A stretch of DNA of 64,000 nt from Spirochaetes bacterium GWE1_32_154 (GCA_001829315.1 MIAY01000001.1:510927-574926), one strand, 5' to 3'. Positions 9,149 to 18,027 are shown, counted from the first letter of the stretch. Numbers and translations are program-made. Notes: generated by a model from the sequence alone, not told the origin.

Positions 9149-9183
9149 CATGATCTGAAATATTTAATAATTTTCAGATCATG
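9149..9183 (-). repeat. 12-bp perfect hairpin in the HU leader
   Basis: CATGATCTGAAA (9149-9160) and its exact complement (9172-9183) with an 11-base loop. From the predicted promoter (next entry) the HU transcript would start only a few bases before the hairpin, so it caps the 5' end of the message. It could also end rpsT transcripts, though the following T-run is weak. Confidence 0.55.
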
Positions 9184-9192
9184 TGCTGTTAT

Positions 9193-9220
9193 ATTATAAT
9201 AAAAAGAACATAATTATCAA
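9193..9220 (-). promoter_or_regulatory. Promoter of the HU gene
   Basis: Read on the minus strand: TTGATA (9220-9215), 16-base spacer, TATAAT (9198-9193). Confidence 0.65.
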
Positions 9221-9229
9221 GCATTATTT

Positions 9230-9511
9230 TTATTTTACTAACATTTCGTTAAAAGCAATTTTAACTTTTTTAGTAGCTCTTGATTTTAATCGAGCACCTT
9301 TATTTCTTTGAAAAATTCCTCGTTTAACACTTTTATCAACTTCGCTCATAAAAGTACTAAGTCTAGCGTATGAATCTTCTTTATCTTTAGATATAATTGC
9401 CTGCTCTAATCTTAACTTTGCAGTATGAACCTTTGATTTAATAATTCTGTTTCTTAATCGTGCAACATCTGTTTGTCTTTCTCTTTTTAGTACTGACTTA
9501 TGGATAGCCAT
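9230..9511 (-). CDS. rpsT: 30S ribosomal protein S20
   Basis: Binds 16S rRNA early in 30S assembly. The 93-aa basic helical product shows the family features: KSVLKRERQTDVARLRNRIIKS at the start and KRGIFQRNKGARLKSRATKKV near the end. AAGGAG lies 7 bases before the ATG. A possible promoter lies upstream on the minus strand (TTGACA complement at 9601-9606, then a poor -10). It is transcribed toward the HU gene, which has its own promoter. Confidence 0.95.
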   Translation of the reverse strand: MAIHKSVLKRERQTDVARLRNRIIKSKVHTAKLRLEQAIISKDKEDSYARLSTFMSEVDKSVKRGIFQRNKGARLKSRATKKVKIAFNEMLVK

Positions 9512-9630
9512 TTTTTCTCCTTGATTATTTCAAAATATATTGTTATTTATTAAAATACATAAATATAAGTATATGAATACTTATCAATTTTTTAATTTAT
9601 TGTCAAGTTTACTATGGAATTATTTAAAAC

Positions 9631-11406
9631 ATGAACGAACTAACAGAGATTCTAAAACAAATTCCAAAACGTCCAGGTATCTATATGTATCAAGATACTG
9701 ATAACATAGTTATTTATGTTGGTAAAGCAAAAAATTTGTTTAATAGAGTGAATTCATATTTCAAAGGAAAGAAAGACCCAAAAACAGAGGCGTTAGTCAA
9801 AAAGATTTATAATATAGACTTTTTTATTACTAATAGTGAAATGGAAGCGCTTATCTTAGAAAATAATTTAATTAAACAATATTCACCCAAATATAATATC
9901 GCATTAAAAGATTCAAAGTCATACCCGTATATTAAAGTAACCAAAGAAAATCTTCCTCGAATTTATAAAACGAGAGAAATTGTTAATTCAACCGGTATTT
10001 TTTTTGGACCATTTGTAAATAGCCTGCAAGTCGATTCGATTGTTTCAATATTAAATACAGTACTTAAACTTAGAAAATGCCGTAAGAAGTTTAATAAACC
10101 ATACAATAATACTGTTTGTCTTAATTATCACATTGGTTTATGCTCAGGTCCATGCAACTCAATAATAAGTGAAGAAGAATATTTATTGAATATTAAATCT
10201 GCTACTGAATATTTAAAAGGCAATATTGCTCCATTAGTAAAAGTTTTAACGGAAATCATGCAAAAATACTCGGATGAATTACTCTTTGAACAAGCCGGAA
10301 TTGTGAGGGATCAAATCAAACAAATTCAATCAATTAAAGAAGATCAATTAATGGAGTCCTCAAATAATGAAAATTCTGATTTTGTTGGTTTTATTATTGA
10401 AGATGATATAGCTGTTTTTTCTATTATTATAGTAAGAAATGGAAAAGTGATCGATAAAAAGAGTTTTTTATTCAACACTATATTAAGTGTCGATACTTTA
10501 GAAACAGATTTCATATCATCATATTATTTAAATACTGAATTTTTACCTGATAAAGTTTTTTGTATAAAACCTATTGATAACTGTGAAATCATCGCAGAAG
10601 TAATTAAAAATAAATTTAATAAAAAAGTAATTTTTCAGACACCGTATTTACAAAAAGATAAACGATTACTTAAATTATCAATTGATAATGCTGGTATTTT
10701 CTATGAAGAGAAAAAGCTTCAATTAGATAAAATTCATCATTTAAGAGAATTAAAACAAATTTTATCATTAAAAACAATTCCGCGTTATATTGAGTGTTTG
10801 GATGTTGCAACTCTTGATGGAAAATTTAATACCGGTGCAATATCAGTTTTTATCGATGGAGAACCCGATACACGGCTGTATCGTCAGTACAATGTAAAAG
10901 GGGAAGGTCATCCGGATGATTATTCTATGATTAAAGAAGTAATTGCACGAAGGTTTCAAAAAATAAAGGTTAAAAAAGAAAAGTTGCCCGATCTTTTAAT
11001 TATTGATGGTGGAAAAGGTCAATTATCATCTGCAACTGAAATATTAGATCTGCTGGAAATAGATATACCGGTTATCGGGCTTGCAAAAAAAAACGAAGAA
11101 ATTTATACACGAATTTCTAAAAATCCAATAAAATTACCAGAACGATCATATTCATTAAAGATATTACAGGCAATTCGTGATGAATCACACCGGTTTAGTA
11201 ACACAAGATTACGTGCCCGTTATGAGAATTCTACGTTAACAACCGAATTATTAAAAATTGAAGGGGTTGGAAAGAAAAGAGCTTTGTTGTTATTAAAAAG
11301 ATTTAAGTCAATTAATGCAATCAAAAATCTCACAGAGACTGAAATTGCTAGTACTGAACATGTTGGACCGGACCTTGCAAAAAGGATTTATGAGTATTTC
11401 CATTAA
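9631..11406 (+). CDS. uvrC: Excinuclease ABC subunit C
   Basis: Nucleotide-excision-repair nuclease that cuts on both sides of the lesion after UvrAB loading. The 591-aa product has the N-terminal GIY-YIG domain (RPGIYMYQ, VIYVGKAKNL), the cysteine-bearing segment CLNYHIGLCSGPCN, a UVR motif near residue 215 and the RNase-H-like C-terminal nuclease (IIDGGKGQLSSA). It ends with tandem helix-hairpin-helix motifs (LLKIEGVGKKRALLLLKRF). Length is normal. No strong ribosome site precedes the ATG. The last 59 bases overlap the end of holA on the other strand. Confidence 0.96.
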   Translation: MNELTEILKQIPKRPGIYMYQDTDNIVIYVGKAKNLFNRVNSYFKGKKDPKTEALVKKIYNIDFFITNSEMEALILENNLIKQYSPKYNIALKDSKSYPYIKVTKENLPRIYKTREIVNSTGIFFGPFVNSLQVDSIVSILNTVLKLRKCRKKFNKPYNNTVCLNYHIGLCSGPCNSIISEEEYLLNIKSATEYLKGNIAPLVKVLTEIMQKYSDELLFEQAGIVRDQIKQIQSIKEDQLMESSNNENSDFVGFIIEDDIAVFSIIIVRNGKVIDKKSFLFNTILSVDTLETDFISSYYLNTEFLPDKVFCIKPIDNCEIIAEVIKNKFNKKVIFQTPYLQKDKRLLKLSIDNAGIFYEEKKLQLDKIHHLRELKQILSLKTIPRYIECLDVATLDGKFNTGAISVFIDGEPDTRLYRQYNVKGEGHPDDYSMIKEVIARRFQKIKVKKEKLPDLLIIDGGKGQLSSATEILDLLEIDIPVIGLAKKNEEIYTRISKNPIKLPERSYSLKILQAIRDESHRFSNTRLRARYENSTLTTELLKIEGVGKKRALLLLKRFKSINAIKNLTETEIASTEHVGPDLAKRIYEYFH

Positions 11407-12568
11407 TGTAATCAATAATCAATTGTTGAAGTTTTACTAATTTTAAATCTGACGGCATAGCTCTTACATAGTATTCTGCTTCTGTCATCATTCGTAATCC
11501 GTGTACTGCATGTTCAAATGAAAAATTACCAAAAACCAAAGATATTTCATCCTGTTGCTTTTTTTTCATAATATACATTTCTTTATAAATATCAAAAGGC
11601 TGACTTTTCATATTTTCATACAAATCAAGAATTCTGACTAATCTTCGTTGTGACCAGATTAGTCCGGGAAGAATAGCTTCTTTTTCTTCACTATAAAGTT
11701 TATTTAAAATTGTAATTGCTTTATTTAAATCTTTTTTTAGCATTGTGTTAAAAAGAGAAAATGGGGTCTCTGTTTTTGAGTGATACATATGTTCTTCTAT
11801 AAAATCTTTTGTTACTATTGGTTTATGTCCCTTTTTAGCAATAAAATCTTTAAATGATATAGAAATATTAAAAATTTCACGTTCAAGACTGTTTTTATTA
11901 TTTTCAATCGTATCTAAAAGAAACGAAACTGCTTTATCTTCTATGTTTAATTGTTGTTTTTTAAATTCAGATCTAATCCATTCACCTTTTTTATTATCAT
12001 ACATTTCAAAAAACATAACTGATTGTGATGCTGAAAATAAGCGTGATATCGTTTCCGGTATCGGATCATTAGATTCATTTATAAGGATAAGGCAAACACC
12101 TTCGCCATATATACAAAACTTTTTGTTGGCAAATAATTCGGCTATTTTAGGTTTATCAGCCTCTTTAATTTTTTTCCTGAAATACCGGTCATCTTTTAAT
12201 TCATAGAAATCAAATATCTTTTTTTCATTGGCAAAAAAATTGTTAAACATTTGTGCTTCAATTGATTCAGGAATTAAAAGTGAATTTAATAAAGTTATTA
12301 TACGGGTATTTGCCTGTTCTATATTTTTCAGTATAATTAATTTATTTGTAGAAAATAATGCTTTTGTTTCAATCGTTTCCATAAAGTCTGCACTTGAGAA
12401 TTCATTATCACAATAATAGGTATGTATCACAGGTGGTTCATCAGTAAATAGATTTTTCTTTATCAGTTCAATAATAGTGAGTTTATCAGCAAGTTCGGGG
12501 CCTGCAAAAAGATAAGATGGTGATATGTCTGATTTTTGTATTTTGTGTTTTAATTCCTGAAAATCCAT
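11348..12568 (-). CDS. holA: DNA polymerase III, delta subunit
   Basis: Clamp-loader subunit that opens the beta sliding clamp. The 406-aa product shows the HolA layout: SYLFAGPELADKLTIIELIK at the start (a degenerate P-loop, normal for delta), NKLIILKNIEQA, and the helical C-terminal region with LPGLIWSQRRLVRILDLYE and LVKLQQLIIDYI. It is longer than typical (about 340 aa) because of an insert near residues 100-150. Its start overlaps the stop of the NtrC-like gene (TAATG), so the two are coupled, and its end overlaps uvrC. Confidence 0.85.
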   Translation of the reverse strand: MDFQELKHKIQKSDISPSYLFAGPELADKLTIIELIKKNLFTDEPPVIHTYYCDNEFSSADFMETIETKALFSTNKLIILKNIEQANTRIITLLNSLLIPESIEAQMFNNFFANEKKIFDFYELKDDRYFRKKIKEADKPKIAELFANKKFCIYGEGVCLILINESNDPIPETISRLFSASQSVMFFEMYDNKKGEWIRSEFKKQQLNIEDKAVSFLLDTIENNKNSLEREIFNISISFKDFIAKKGHKPIVTKDFIEEHMYHSKTETPFSLFNTMLKKDLNKAITILNKLYSEEKEAILPGLIWSQRRLVRILDLYENMKSQPFDIYKEMYIMKKKQQDEISLVFGNFSFEHAVHGLRMMTEAEYYVRAMPSDLKLVKLQQLIIDYINGNTHKSFLQGPVQHVQY

Positions 12569-13935
12569 TATTTTTTACCTTCCGTTATTATACCAAGTTT
12601 TGTAATTTTCGCACTAAGGTTACTTGGAAATACCCCGAGAACTCGTGCTGTTTGTGTCAGGTTGTAATTATTTTCACTTAGTTTACTTATGATAAATTCC
12701 CGTTCAAATTGTTCCCGGGCATCATTGAGGCCGAAATCCCTGAAGCGTGATATGATGTCATAAACAGGATCATTTGATGTAAAGTCCTTGTCTATGTACG
12801 TATTTACCTGCTCAATTCCGACCGTATCTTCTGATACCATAACGAGTAGTCTTTCTATAATATTACGTAATTGCCTGATGTTTCCCGGCCAGTTATAATC
12901 ACAGAGATAATGTATTGCTTCTTTAGTGAATAATTTTGGTTTTATTGAATTTGATTCGGCTAACTTTGTATTAAAATAGTTGATAAGTAAAGGAATGTCT
13001 TCCTTTCTTTCTTTTAATGATGGAACAACAATTGGTATTACATTTAACCGGTAATAAAGATCTTCCCGAAAATTCCCTTTATTTATTTCTTCTTTAATGT
13101 CTTTGTTCGTTGCAGAAATAATTCGTACATCAAGTGATATTTCTTCGCTACCGCCTATTCTGGTTATTTTCATTTCCTGCAAAACCCGTAGAAGTTTTGC
13201 CTGTAGTGATAATGGCATATCTGCAACTTCATCAAGAAAAAAAGTGCCTTTATTTGCCAATTCAAGTTTTCCCGGCCGATCATTAACAGCACTAGTGAAA
13301 GAGCCTTTAACATGTCCGAATAATTCAGATTCTATAAGATTTTCAGGAATCGCAGCGCAATTTACACTGATAAACGGTTTGTTTTTTCTTAACGAATTAC
13401 TGTGAATTTCTCTGGCAACCAGTTCTTTTCCTGTTCCATTTTCACCTAAGATTAATACTCTTGTATCAGTTTTTGCAGATGTTTCAATTAATTTTTTAAT
13501 TTCTTTAATTTTTAACGATTCCCCAATCATTGTGTCAATTGTTGAAAGAGGTGTTGAATATATGAGTGGGGTAACAGTTTTTGACATTTCAATATTTTTA
13601 ATAACAGACATGATTCGTTCAATACTAAGTGGTTTCTCCAGGAAATCAAACGCACCCATTTTTGTAACTCTAACTGCCTGATCTATTTTGGCGTGACCTG
13701 AAATCATTACAACTTCAACATGAGGGTATGTTTCTTTAATTGTTGCAAGAACATCAATTCCACCTGTTTTGGGCATCCATACGTCGAGAAAACAAATGTC
13801 AACCTTTTCGCGGTCAAGGATTTTAATTCCTGTATCACCATTTTCCGCTGTAAAAACAGTATGATTATCATCAGTTAATATGTCTGATAAAACTTCACGA
13901 ATTCCTTCTTCATCATCTATTATTAAAATATTCAT
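12568..13935 (-). CDS. NtrC-family sigma-54 activator with variant GSFTSA loop
   Basis: Three domains in order: receiver (phospho-acceptor Asp51 in FLDVWMP), AAA+ ATPase (Walker A GENGTGKE, Walker B GTFFLDEVADMP, arginine-finger region) and a Fis-type helix-turn-helix (NLTQTARVLGVFPSNLS). It would use ATP to open sigma-54 promoters. The sigma-54-contact loop reads GSFTSA instead of GAFTGA. GGAGGG precedes the ATG. The partner sensor is directly upstream and rpoN lies in the same region; together they resemble an NtrXY pair. Targets are unknown; I saw no certain -24/-12 promoter in the window. Confidence 0.9.
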   Translation of the reverse strand: MNILIIDDEEGIREVLSDILTDDNHTVFTAENGDTGIKILDREKVDICFLDVWMPKTGGIDVLATIKETYPHVEVVMISGHAKIDQAVRVTKMGAFDFLEKPLSIERIMSVIKNIEMSKTVTPLIYSTPLSTIDTMIGESLKIKEIKKLIETSAKTDTRVLILGENGTGKELVAREIHSNSLRKNKPFISVNCAAIPENLIESELFGHVKGSFTSAVNDRPGKLELANKGTFFLDEVADMPLSLQAKLLRVLQEMKITRIGGSEEISLDVRIISATNKDIKEEINKGNFREDLYYRLNVIPIVVPSLKERKEDIPLLINYFNTKLAESNSIKPKLFTKEAIHYLCDYNWPGNIRQLRNIIERLLVMVSEDTVGIEQVNTYIDKDFTSNDPVYDIISRFRDFGLNDAREQFEREFIISKLSENNYNLTQTARVLGVFPSNLSAKITKLGIITEGKK

Positions 13936-13975
13936 AACAATCCCTCCTGAAGGGTTTTAAGTAATAATTGGATAG

Positions 13976-15634
13976 TTAAGAGTGGTTTTGCGGTAGCAAT
14001 ATTGATAGTAATATTCCCGATAAATCACTTGAAATATAAAATGTTCCATTATGGTCGTCAATAATTTTTCGAATTGCTATGATAATATATTTATAGGATG
14101 AAAATCTATTGTCATAATAATTAGAATTTGATTTATCATATGATAATTCACAATTTGAATTTTTTATTGATACAAGTAAAAATTTCCCGTCATCGTCATA
14201 ATCAGATAATTCTATCTCAACAGAATCACTTGTTGGCATTTCTTTCATACAAATTTCGAATAAATTTGAAAATACAAACTCAAGTGAGAATGCGTCACGT
14301 AAGATAGTGTCGTTATTGCTTTTTTTTGTAAATATGATATCTGTACTGATGTTTGTTGTTTTAAATTTTTCAATGCTTTTGTGTAAAGGATCAAGAATTG
14401 AACCGGAAAACATATTTAATGATGGTAATTCAGAAAAATCAGAAAAATCAGAAATTTTTTGTTCGATAGTATCTATTTGCGTTAGAATTACTTGAATTGA
14501 ACGCTTAAGAACTTTTTCAAAATCATCTTTTCCATATTTTAACAGAAGTCGTTCAGAAGACAATCTGATTGGTGTTAAAGGGTTTTTTAATTCATGAGAA
14601 ATTCGTTTAGCAACTTCTTCCCAAACTTGTTTTCTAATTTTAAAAGCATCGTTTTTTCTAATTTGTTTTATTTCTTTGATGAATTCATTAAAAGAATGAA
14701 TACTCGCATACATATCTTTTAATTCAGGAAATATTTTTAATTCTATGATGTTGTCAATAGTTGCGTTTTTTATAGCATTATTAAAAATAGTAACAGATTT
14801 GTTGAAATCTTTTGTAATATAATAAATTGAAATAACGGCAAATAAATAAAGAACGGTTAGTGTTATCATGTAAAAAAAAATAGAAAAAACGGTATCCGGA
14901 TCATTAAGATTTTGTTTTGTTTTTTTCATATAACCAACGGGTTGAAAACCAATGCTTAAGTAATATGTTTCAGTAAATAAAGGGTCTTTTGCGCGATATT
15001 CTAAATCAACTACAACATCGCCTTCAGGTTTTGTATCAATTCTAACGCCTGTAGAGTCAATAATAATGATTTGAGATTCTTCAAAAATTTTATCGTAAAA
15101 TTGATTGTTTTTTTTAACTTCCTGATATTTTCTTAATAGGACACGTCCACTTCTGTCAGTGATTTCAGAATATCTAACTCCACTTATGGAGTTTATATAA
15201 TCCATTAAATCAGATACGTTCCATATTCCGGAATTACCTCCAAGTTTTAATGTTTCTCCGAGTATTTCAGATATTTCCCGATACCCGAGAATTGCAACTT
15301 TTTCAGAGTTATCAACTTTTGTAAGTCTGAAATATATATCCCCAATAACAATTATGGATAAAAAAAATACTATACTTGTAATACTGAGCAATTTGATTCT
15401 AAGATAACCTGTTACCTGGCGTTCAACTAAATCGGTTATACTCTTTATCAAAACCATGAATAGAATAATTGATGGAATAACCGTTATTAAGAATAGCATA
15501 AACCATTTTGTTGCTTCATTCTCTGATAACAATAAAGACCGTACTATTAATATTGAGACAAGATAATAAAAAGTCAAAGCGATAAATGAAAGGGTAATTG
15601 TAAATATATCTGATATTTTCTTTCGAACAATCAT
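13976..15634 (-). CDS. NtrY-like membrane sensor with degenerate ATPase domain
   Basis: The 552-aa product has several N-terminal membrane helices (within residues 10-95), an extracytoplasmic sensing region, another helix near 260-280, and a HAMP-like linker. A textbook H-box follows (ISHELKNPLTPIRLSSERLL). The ATP-binding domain is eroded: the N-box reads NLFEICMKEM with no second Asn, no DxGxG G1 box follows, and the usual glycine-rich G2 segment is SSYKYIIIA. Flanking order is still recognisable (KIIDDHNGTFYI). It therefore probably cannot autophosphorylate; it may act as a phosphatase, scaffold or heterodimer partner for the NtrC-like regulator 40 bases downstream. Confidence 0.85.
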   Translation of the reverse strand: MIVRKKISDIFTITLSFIALTFYYLVSILIVRSLLLSENEATKWFMLFLITVIPSIILFMVLIKSITDLVERQVTGYLRIKLLSITSIVFFLSIIVIGDIYFRLTKVDNSEKVAILGYREISEILGETLKLGGNSGIWNVSDLMDYINSISGVRYSEITDRSGRVLLRKYQEVKKNNQFYDKIFEESQIIIIDSTGVRIDTKPEGDVVVDLEYRAKDPLFTETYYLSIGFQPVGYMKKTKQNLNDPDTVFSIFFYMITLTVLYLFAVISIYYITKDFNKSVTIFNNAIKNATIDNIIELKIFPELKDMYASIHSFNEFIKEIKQIRKNDAFKIRKQVWEEVAKRISHELKNPLTPIRLSSERLLLKYGKDDFEKVLKRSIQVILTQIDTIEQKISDFSDFSELPSLNMFSGSILDPLHKSIEKFKTTNISTDIIFTKKSNNDTILRDAFSLEFVFSNLFEICMKEMPTSDSVEIELSDYDDDGKFLLVSIKNSNCELSYDKSNSNYYDNRFSSYKYIIIAIRKIIDDHNGTFYISSDLSGILLSILLPQNHS

Positions 15635-15655
15635 GTCAATAAAACCTCGTATAAA

Positions 15656-15919
15656 TTATTCGGGAAGTTCTTCATTAAAAATGTCAAGTATTGCTTTCAT
15701 TGCAGATTCTTCGTCGACTCCTTCGATAAGTACGATGAGGTCTGTTTTGTAACTTGCACCGAGAGTCATCATGCCGATAACTGATTTTCCGTCAACTTCA
15801 ACTGATTCTTTTTGAATTATGATTTTAGAATTAAATTTATTTGCTGTTTTTACAAGAATACTCGCCGGTCTTGCATGAAGTCCTGCTCGCCAATTTACTG
15901 TTACTGTTTCTTTTTTCAT
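15656..15919 (-). CDS. ptsH: Phosphocarrier protein HPr
   Basis: The 87-aa product has the PEP-phosphorylated His15 (RAGLHARPA) and the regulatory Ser46 (GKSVIGMM), the target of HPr kinase. HprK is encoded just upstream on the same strand. No EI or EII gene is in the window, so as in many spirochaetes and proteobacteria this HPr may serve regulation rather than sugar uptake. A copy of the dispersed palindromic repeat separates it from hprK. Confidence 0.95.
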   Translation of the reverse strand: MKKETVTVNWRAGLHARPASILVKTANKFNSKIIIQKESVEVDGKSVIGMMTLGASYKTDLIVLIEGVDEESAMKAILDIFNEELPE

Positions 15920-15946
15920 ATATCTCTCAAAAATATTAAATTAAAT

Positions 15947-16080
15947 CTTCTTGCATTTAGTGGAAGCAAGATAATCGCATTAGTGTCTGGTCGCTGATTA
16001 CAGCTGCTCGACCATGCAGCCAGGTGAAATTTTTGCAAAAAATCGAGATGAAAGGAGTATTTTTGCAAAAAGCTCTATTA
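15947..16080. repeat. Dispersed palindromic repeat, copy A (diverged)
   Basis: Left part has CTTCTTGC...GGAAGCAAG and AGATAATCGCAT, the reverse of the central part of copy C. The right part is a hairpin with TTTTTGCAAAAAATCGAGAT and GGAGTATTTTTGCAAAAAGCT. It lies between hprK and ptsH, both read on the minus strand, and fills most of the 236-base gap 15920-16155; nothing else is seen there. Confidence 0.75.
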
Positions 16081-16155
16081 TATTTTAATTCTTAACTTAA
16101 TTTTTGTCGTGTATTAAAAGTATACTTAAGATAACCTTTTTATATTTAGCATATT

Positions 16156-17133
16156 TTAACTATCATTTGAATTAAAATATGAATTTTTTAAATCTTGTGT
16201 TTCATAATAGTCAATGAGCATTTTATTAAAGTGTTTAGCAGAATTTACACCAAGATTCTTCAATCGCTGATTCATTGCAGCTGTTTCTATGATAATCGGT
16301 ATATTTCTGCCCGGCATAACAGGAATAACTTGTGCCGGAATTTTTACATTAAGTAACTCCTGAGACCGCTCTTCAATGCCGATTCTTTCATATTCTTTAG
16401 CAGGGTCCCATTTTTCAAGTTCTATGATTAGCTGGACTCTTTTTTTATTTCTTACTGCACCAATCCCGAATAATCTTTTTACATTAATTATACCTATTCC
16501 TCTGATTTCCATGTGATGTGCAACCACATTGCTTGATTCCCCGATAAGGTATTTTCCTTGAATCGACTTCATTGTAATTGTATCATCAGCAACTAAACGG
16601 TGACCTCTTTGTATAAGTTCTAATGCTGTTTCCGATTTTCCGATACCGCTTTTCCCCATTAAAAGTACACCGATACCAAACACTTCTATTAGAACTCCAT
16701 GAATTGTTGAGCGAAGAGCGAAATAATCACTAAGGATATGAAACAGTATTGCTATTATATCAGCAGTAGATAAAAGTGATACAAGAATTGGAATATTGTT
16801 TGTATTTGCAATATCAATGAATTTTTTAGGTGGCATTTCACCGTTTGTAAAAATACAGCAAGGAATTTTATAAGTAAGAAAATTTTCTACATTTGTGAAA
16901 TTTTCATGATTTTCAAATTTCTTAATAAAATCAGATTCCCCTCTGCCAAAAATTTGTATGCAGTTAAAGGAGAAAATATCGAAAAAACCACCAAGAGCAA
17001 GACCAGGTCTGTTAATGTTTCGAGATTGAATTGGTCGGTCTAAGCCGTTTTTTCCCGCAACACATTTTATTAAAAGATTATTTCTTTTAGCATCAATTTG
17101 CAGAAGGTTAAGTGTTTTTAATGTGTTATCCAT
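16156..17133 (-). CDS. hprK: HPr kinase/phosphorylase
   Basis: Phosphorylates and dephosphorylates Ser46 of HPr. The product (325 aa from the chosen start) has an N-terminal domain, then the P-loop LLMGKSGIGKSETALELI, the family signature near IRGIGIINVKRLFGIGAV, and the C-terminal RNIPIIIETAAMN segment. I start at ATG 17133, with AAGGA 4 bases upstream; the frame continues open to 17199 without homology and would run through a hairpin. That hairpin (17142-17196) separates it from hpf. Confidence 0.94.
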   Translation of the reverse strand: MDNTLKTLNLLQIDAKRNNLLIKCVAGKNGLDRPIQSRNINRPGLALGGFFDIFSFNCIQIFGRGESDFIKKFENHENFTNVENFLTYKIPCCIFTNGEMPPKKFIDIANTNNIPILVSLLSTADIIAILFHILSDYFALRSTIHGVLIEVFGIGVLLMGKSGIGKSETALELIQRGHRLVADDTITMKSIQGKYLIGESSNVVAHHMEIRGIGIINVKRLFGIGAVRNKKRVQLIIELEKWDPAKEYERIGIEERSQELLNVKIPAQVIPVMPGRNIPIIIETAAMNQRLKNLGVNSAKHFNKMLIDYYETQDLKNSYFNSNDS

Positions 17134-17141
17134 AAAATCCT

Positions 17142-17196
17142 TAAAAATCAGGAAGTTTTTTACAATCATAACATTGTTGTAAAAAAACTTCCTGAT
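17142..17196 (-). terminator. Intrinsic terminator / attenuator before hprK
   Basis: Arms 17147-17165 and 17177-17196 pair over 19 bases with one bulge, followed on the minus strand by TTTTTAA directly before the hprK ribosome site. It should end most hpf transcripts or attenuate hprK. Confidence 0.7.
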
Positions 17197-17211
17197 CATA
17201 TTAAATTAAAA

Positions 17212-17952
17212 TTAAGCCATTACAACCCATTTACCGTTGTTTTCTTTGAAAAGAAATGAAATTTTATTATCTGAGTTAATAAATAAATCAAAATGATAAT
17301 CCTGATCTAATATTTTTTTCTGTGCAGATAAAAGATTGTGTTTTTCGAGAGATATTGCCCTCACTTTATTACCGATTTCGGCCTTTCCATCTTTTAATGC
17401 AACAGAATATTCAAAATATTCATTGTCATTTTCTTTTTTGAAAAGATAAATAACGTCATCCTCAAGTTTTCTTAAAAAAGTTGGAGTTAAGTTATTTACA
17501 ATTGTAAAACCATGAAAGCTTTTGTTGGAATCTTTCATTTGAAGGTATGCATCTTCAAATTCTGTCGGCTTGCTGTCAATGGCTATTTCATGAGTAGGTT
17601 CAGGTTGATCTTCATCGTGGTGATTAAAGAATTCAACAAGGTCCTCATGAGTTGCTTTTGAATGATCTTTAATTTTAGATTTCTCTCTATTGATTTTAAC
17701 GTCAATTTTATGAAGTACCTTATCAATAGCAGTGTACATTTCAGTATCAGAAACTGAAAACTGATAGTTACCAAATTTGTGAGTAATAATTGTAGAGTTT
17801 ACTACAAAATTAAGTTTTTCCTTGTCCAGGTGAAAGTCAATTTCTTTGATGTGAGACTTGAAATAGTTTATTTTCTCAAGTTTCTTCTCAATATGCCCCC
17901 TCATTCTTTCTGATACAGTAAAATTTTTTGATCCTTGAATAATAAGGTTCAT
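17212..17952 (-). CDS. hpf: Ribosome hibernation promoting factor (long form, extended tail)
   Basis: Binds the 30S subunit and pairs idle ribosomes. Residues 1-105 are the HPF/RaiA domain (MNLIIQGSKNFTVSERM, TDTEMYTAIDKVLHKID-like strand-helix). After an acidic linker come two stretches resembling the dimerising tail domain: one starting near PTEFEDAYLQM and a second near DQDYHFDLFINSDNKISF ending NNGKWVVMA. The usual long HPF has only one. I start at ATG 17952 because GGAGGATACT precedes it. It lies between rpoN and hprK, the usual place for HPF genes next to rpoN. Confidence 0.88.
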   Translation of the reverse strand: MNLIIQGSKNFTVSERMRGHIEKKLEKINYFKSHIKEIDFHLDKEKLNFVVNSTIITHKFGNYQFSVSDTEMYTAIDKVLHKIDVKINREKSKIKDHSKATHEDLVEFFNHHDEDQPEPTHEIAIDSKPTEFEDAYLQMKDSNKSFHGFTIVNNLTPTFLRKLEDDVIYLFKKENDNEYFEYSVALKDGKAEIGNKVRAISLEKHNLLSAQKKILDQDYHFDLFINSDNKISFLFKENNGKWVVMA

Positions 17953-18027
17953 AGTATCCTCCATTTTAATTGTTTCCATTTATCGTATAAATAATTATAT
18001 ACTATTTATTACTTTTTTGCCTATAAA

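Noticed and set aside
15920-16155. Possible riboswitch or tRNA between hprK and ptsH (stem-like GCTGATTACAGC)
   Set aside because: The stems belong to the dispersed repeat; no conserved aptamer core or tRNA arms could be traced.
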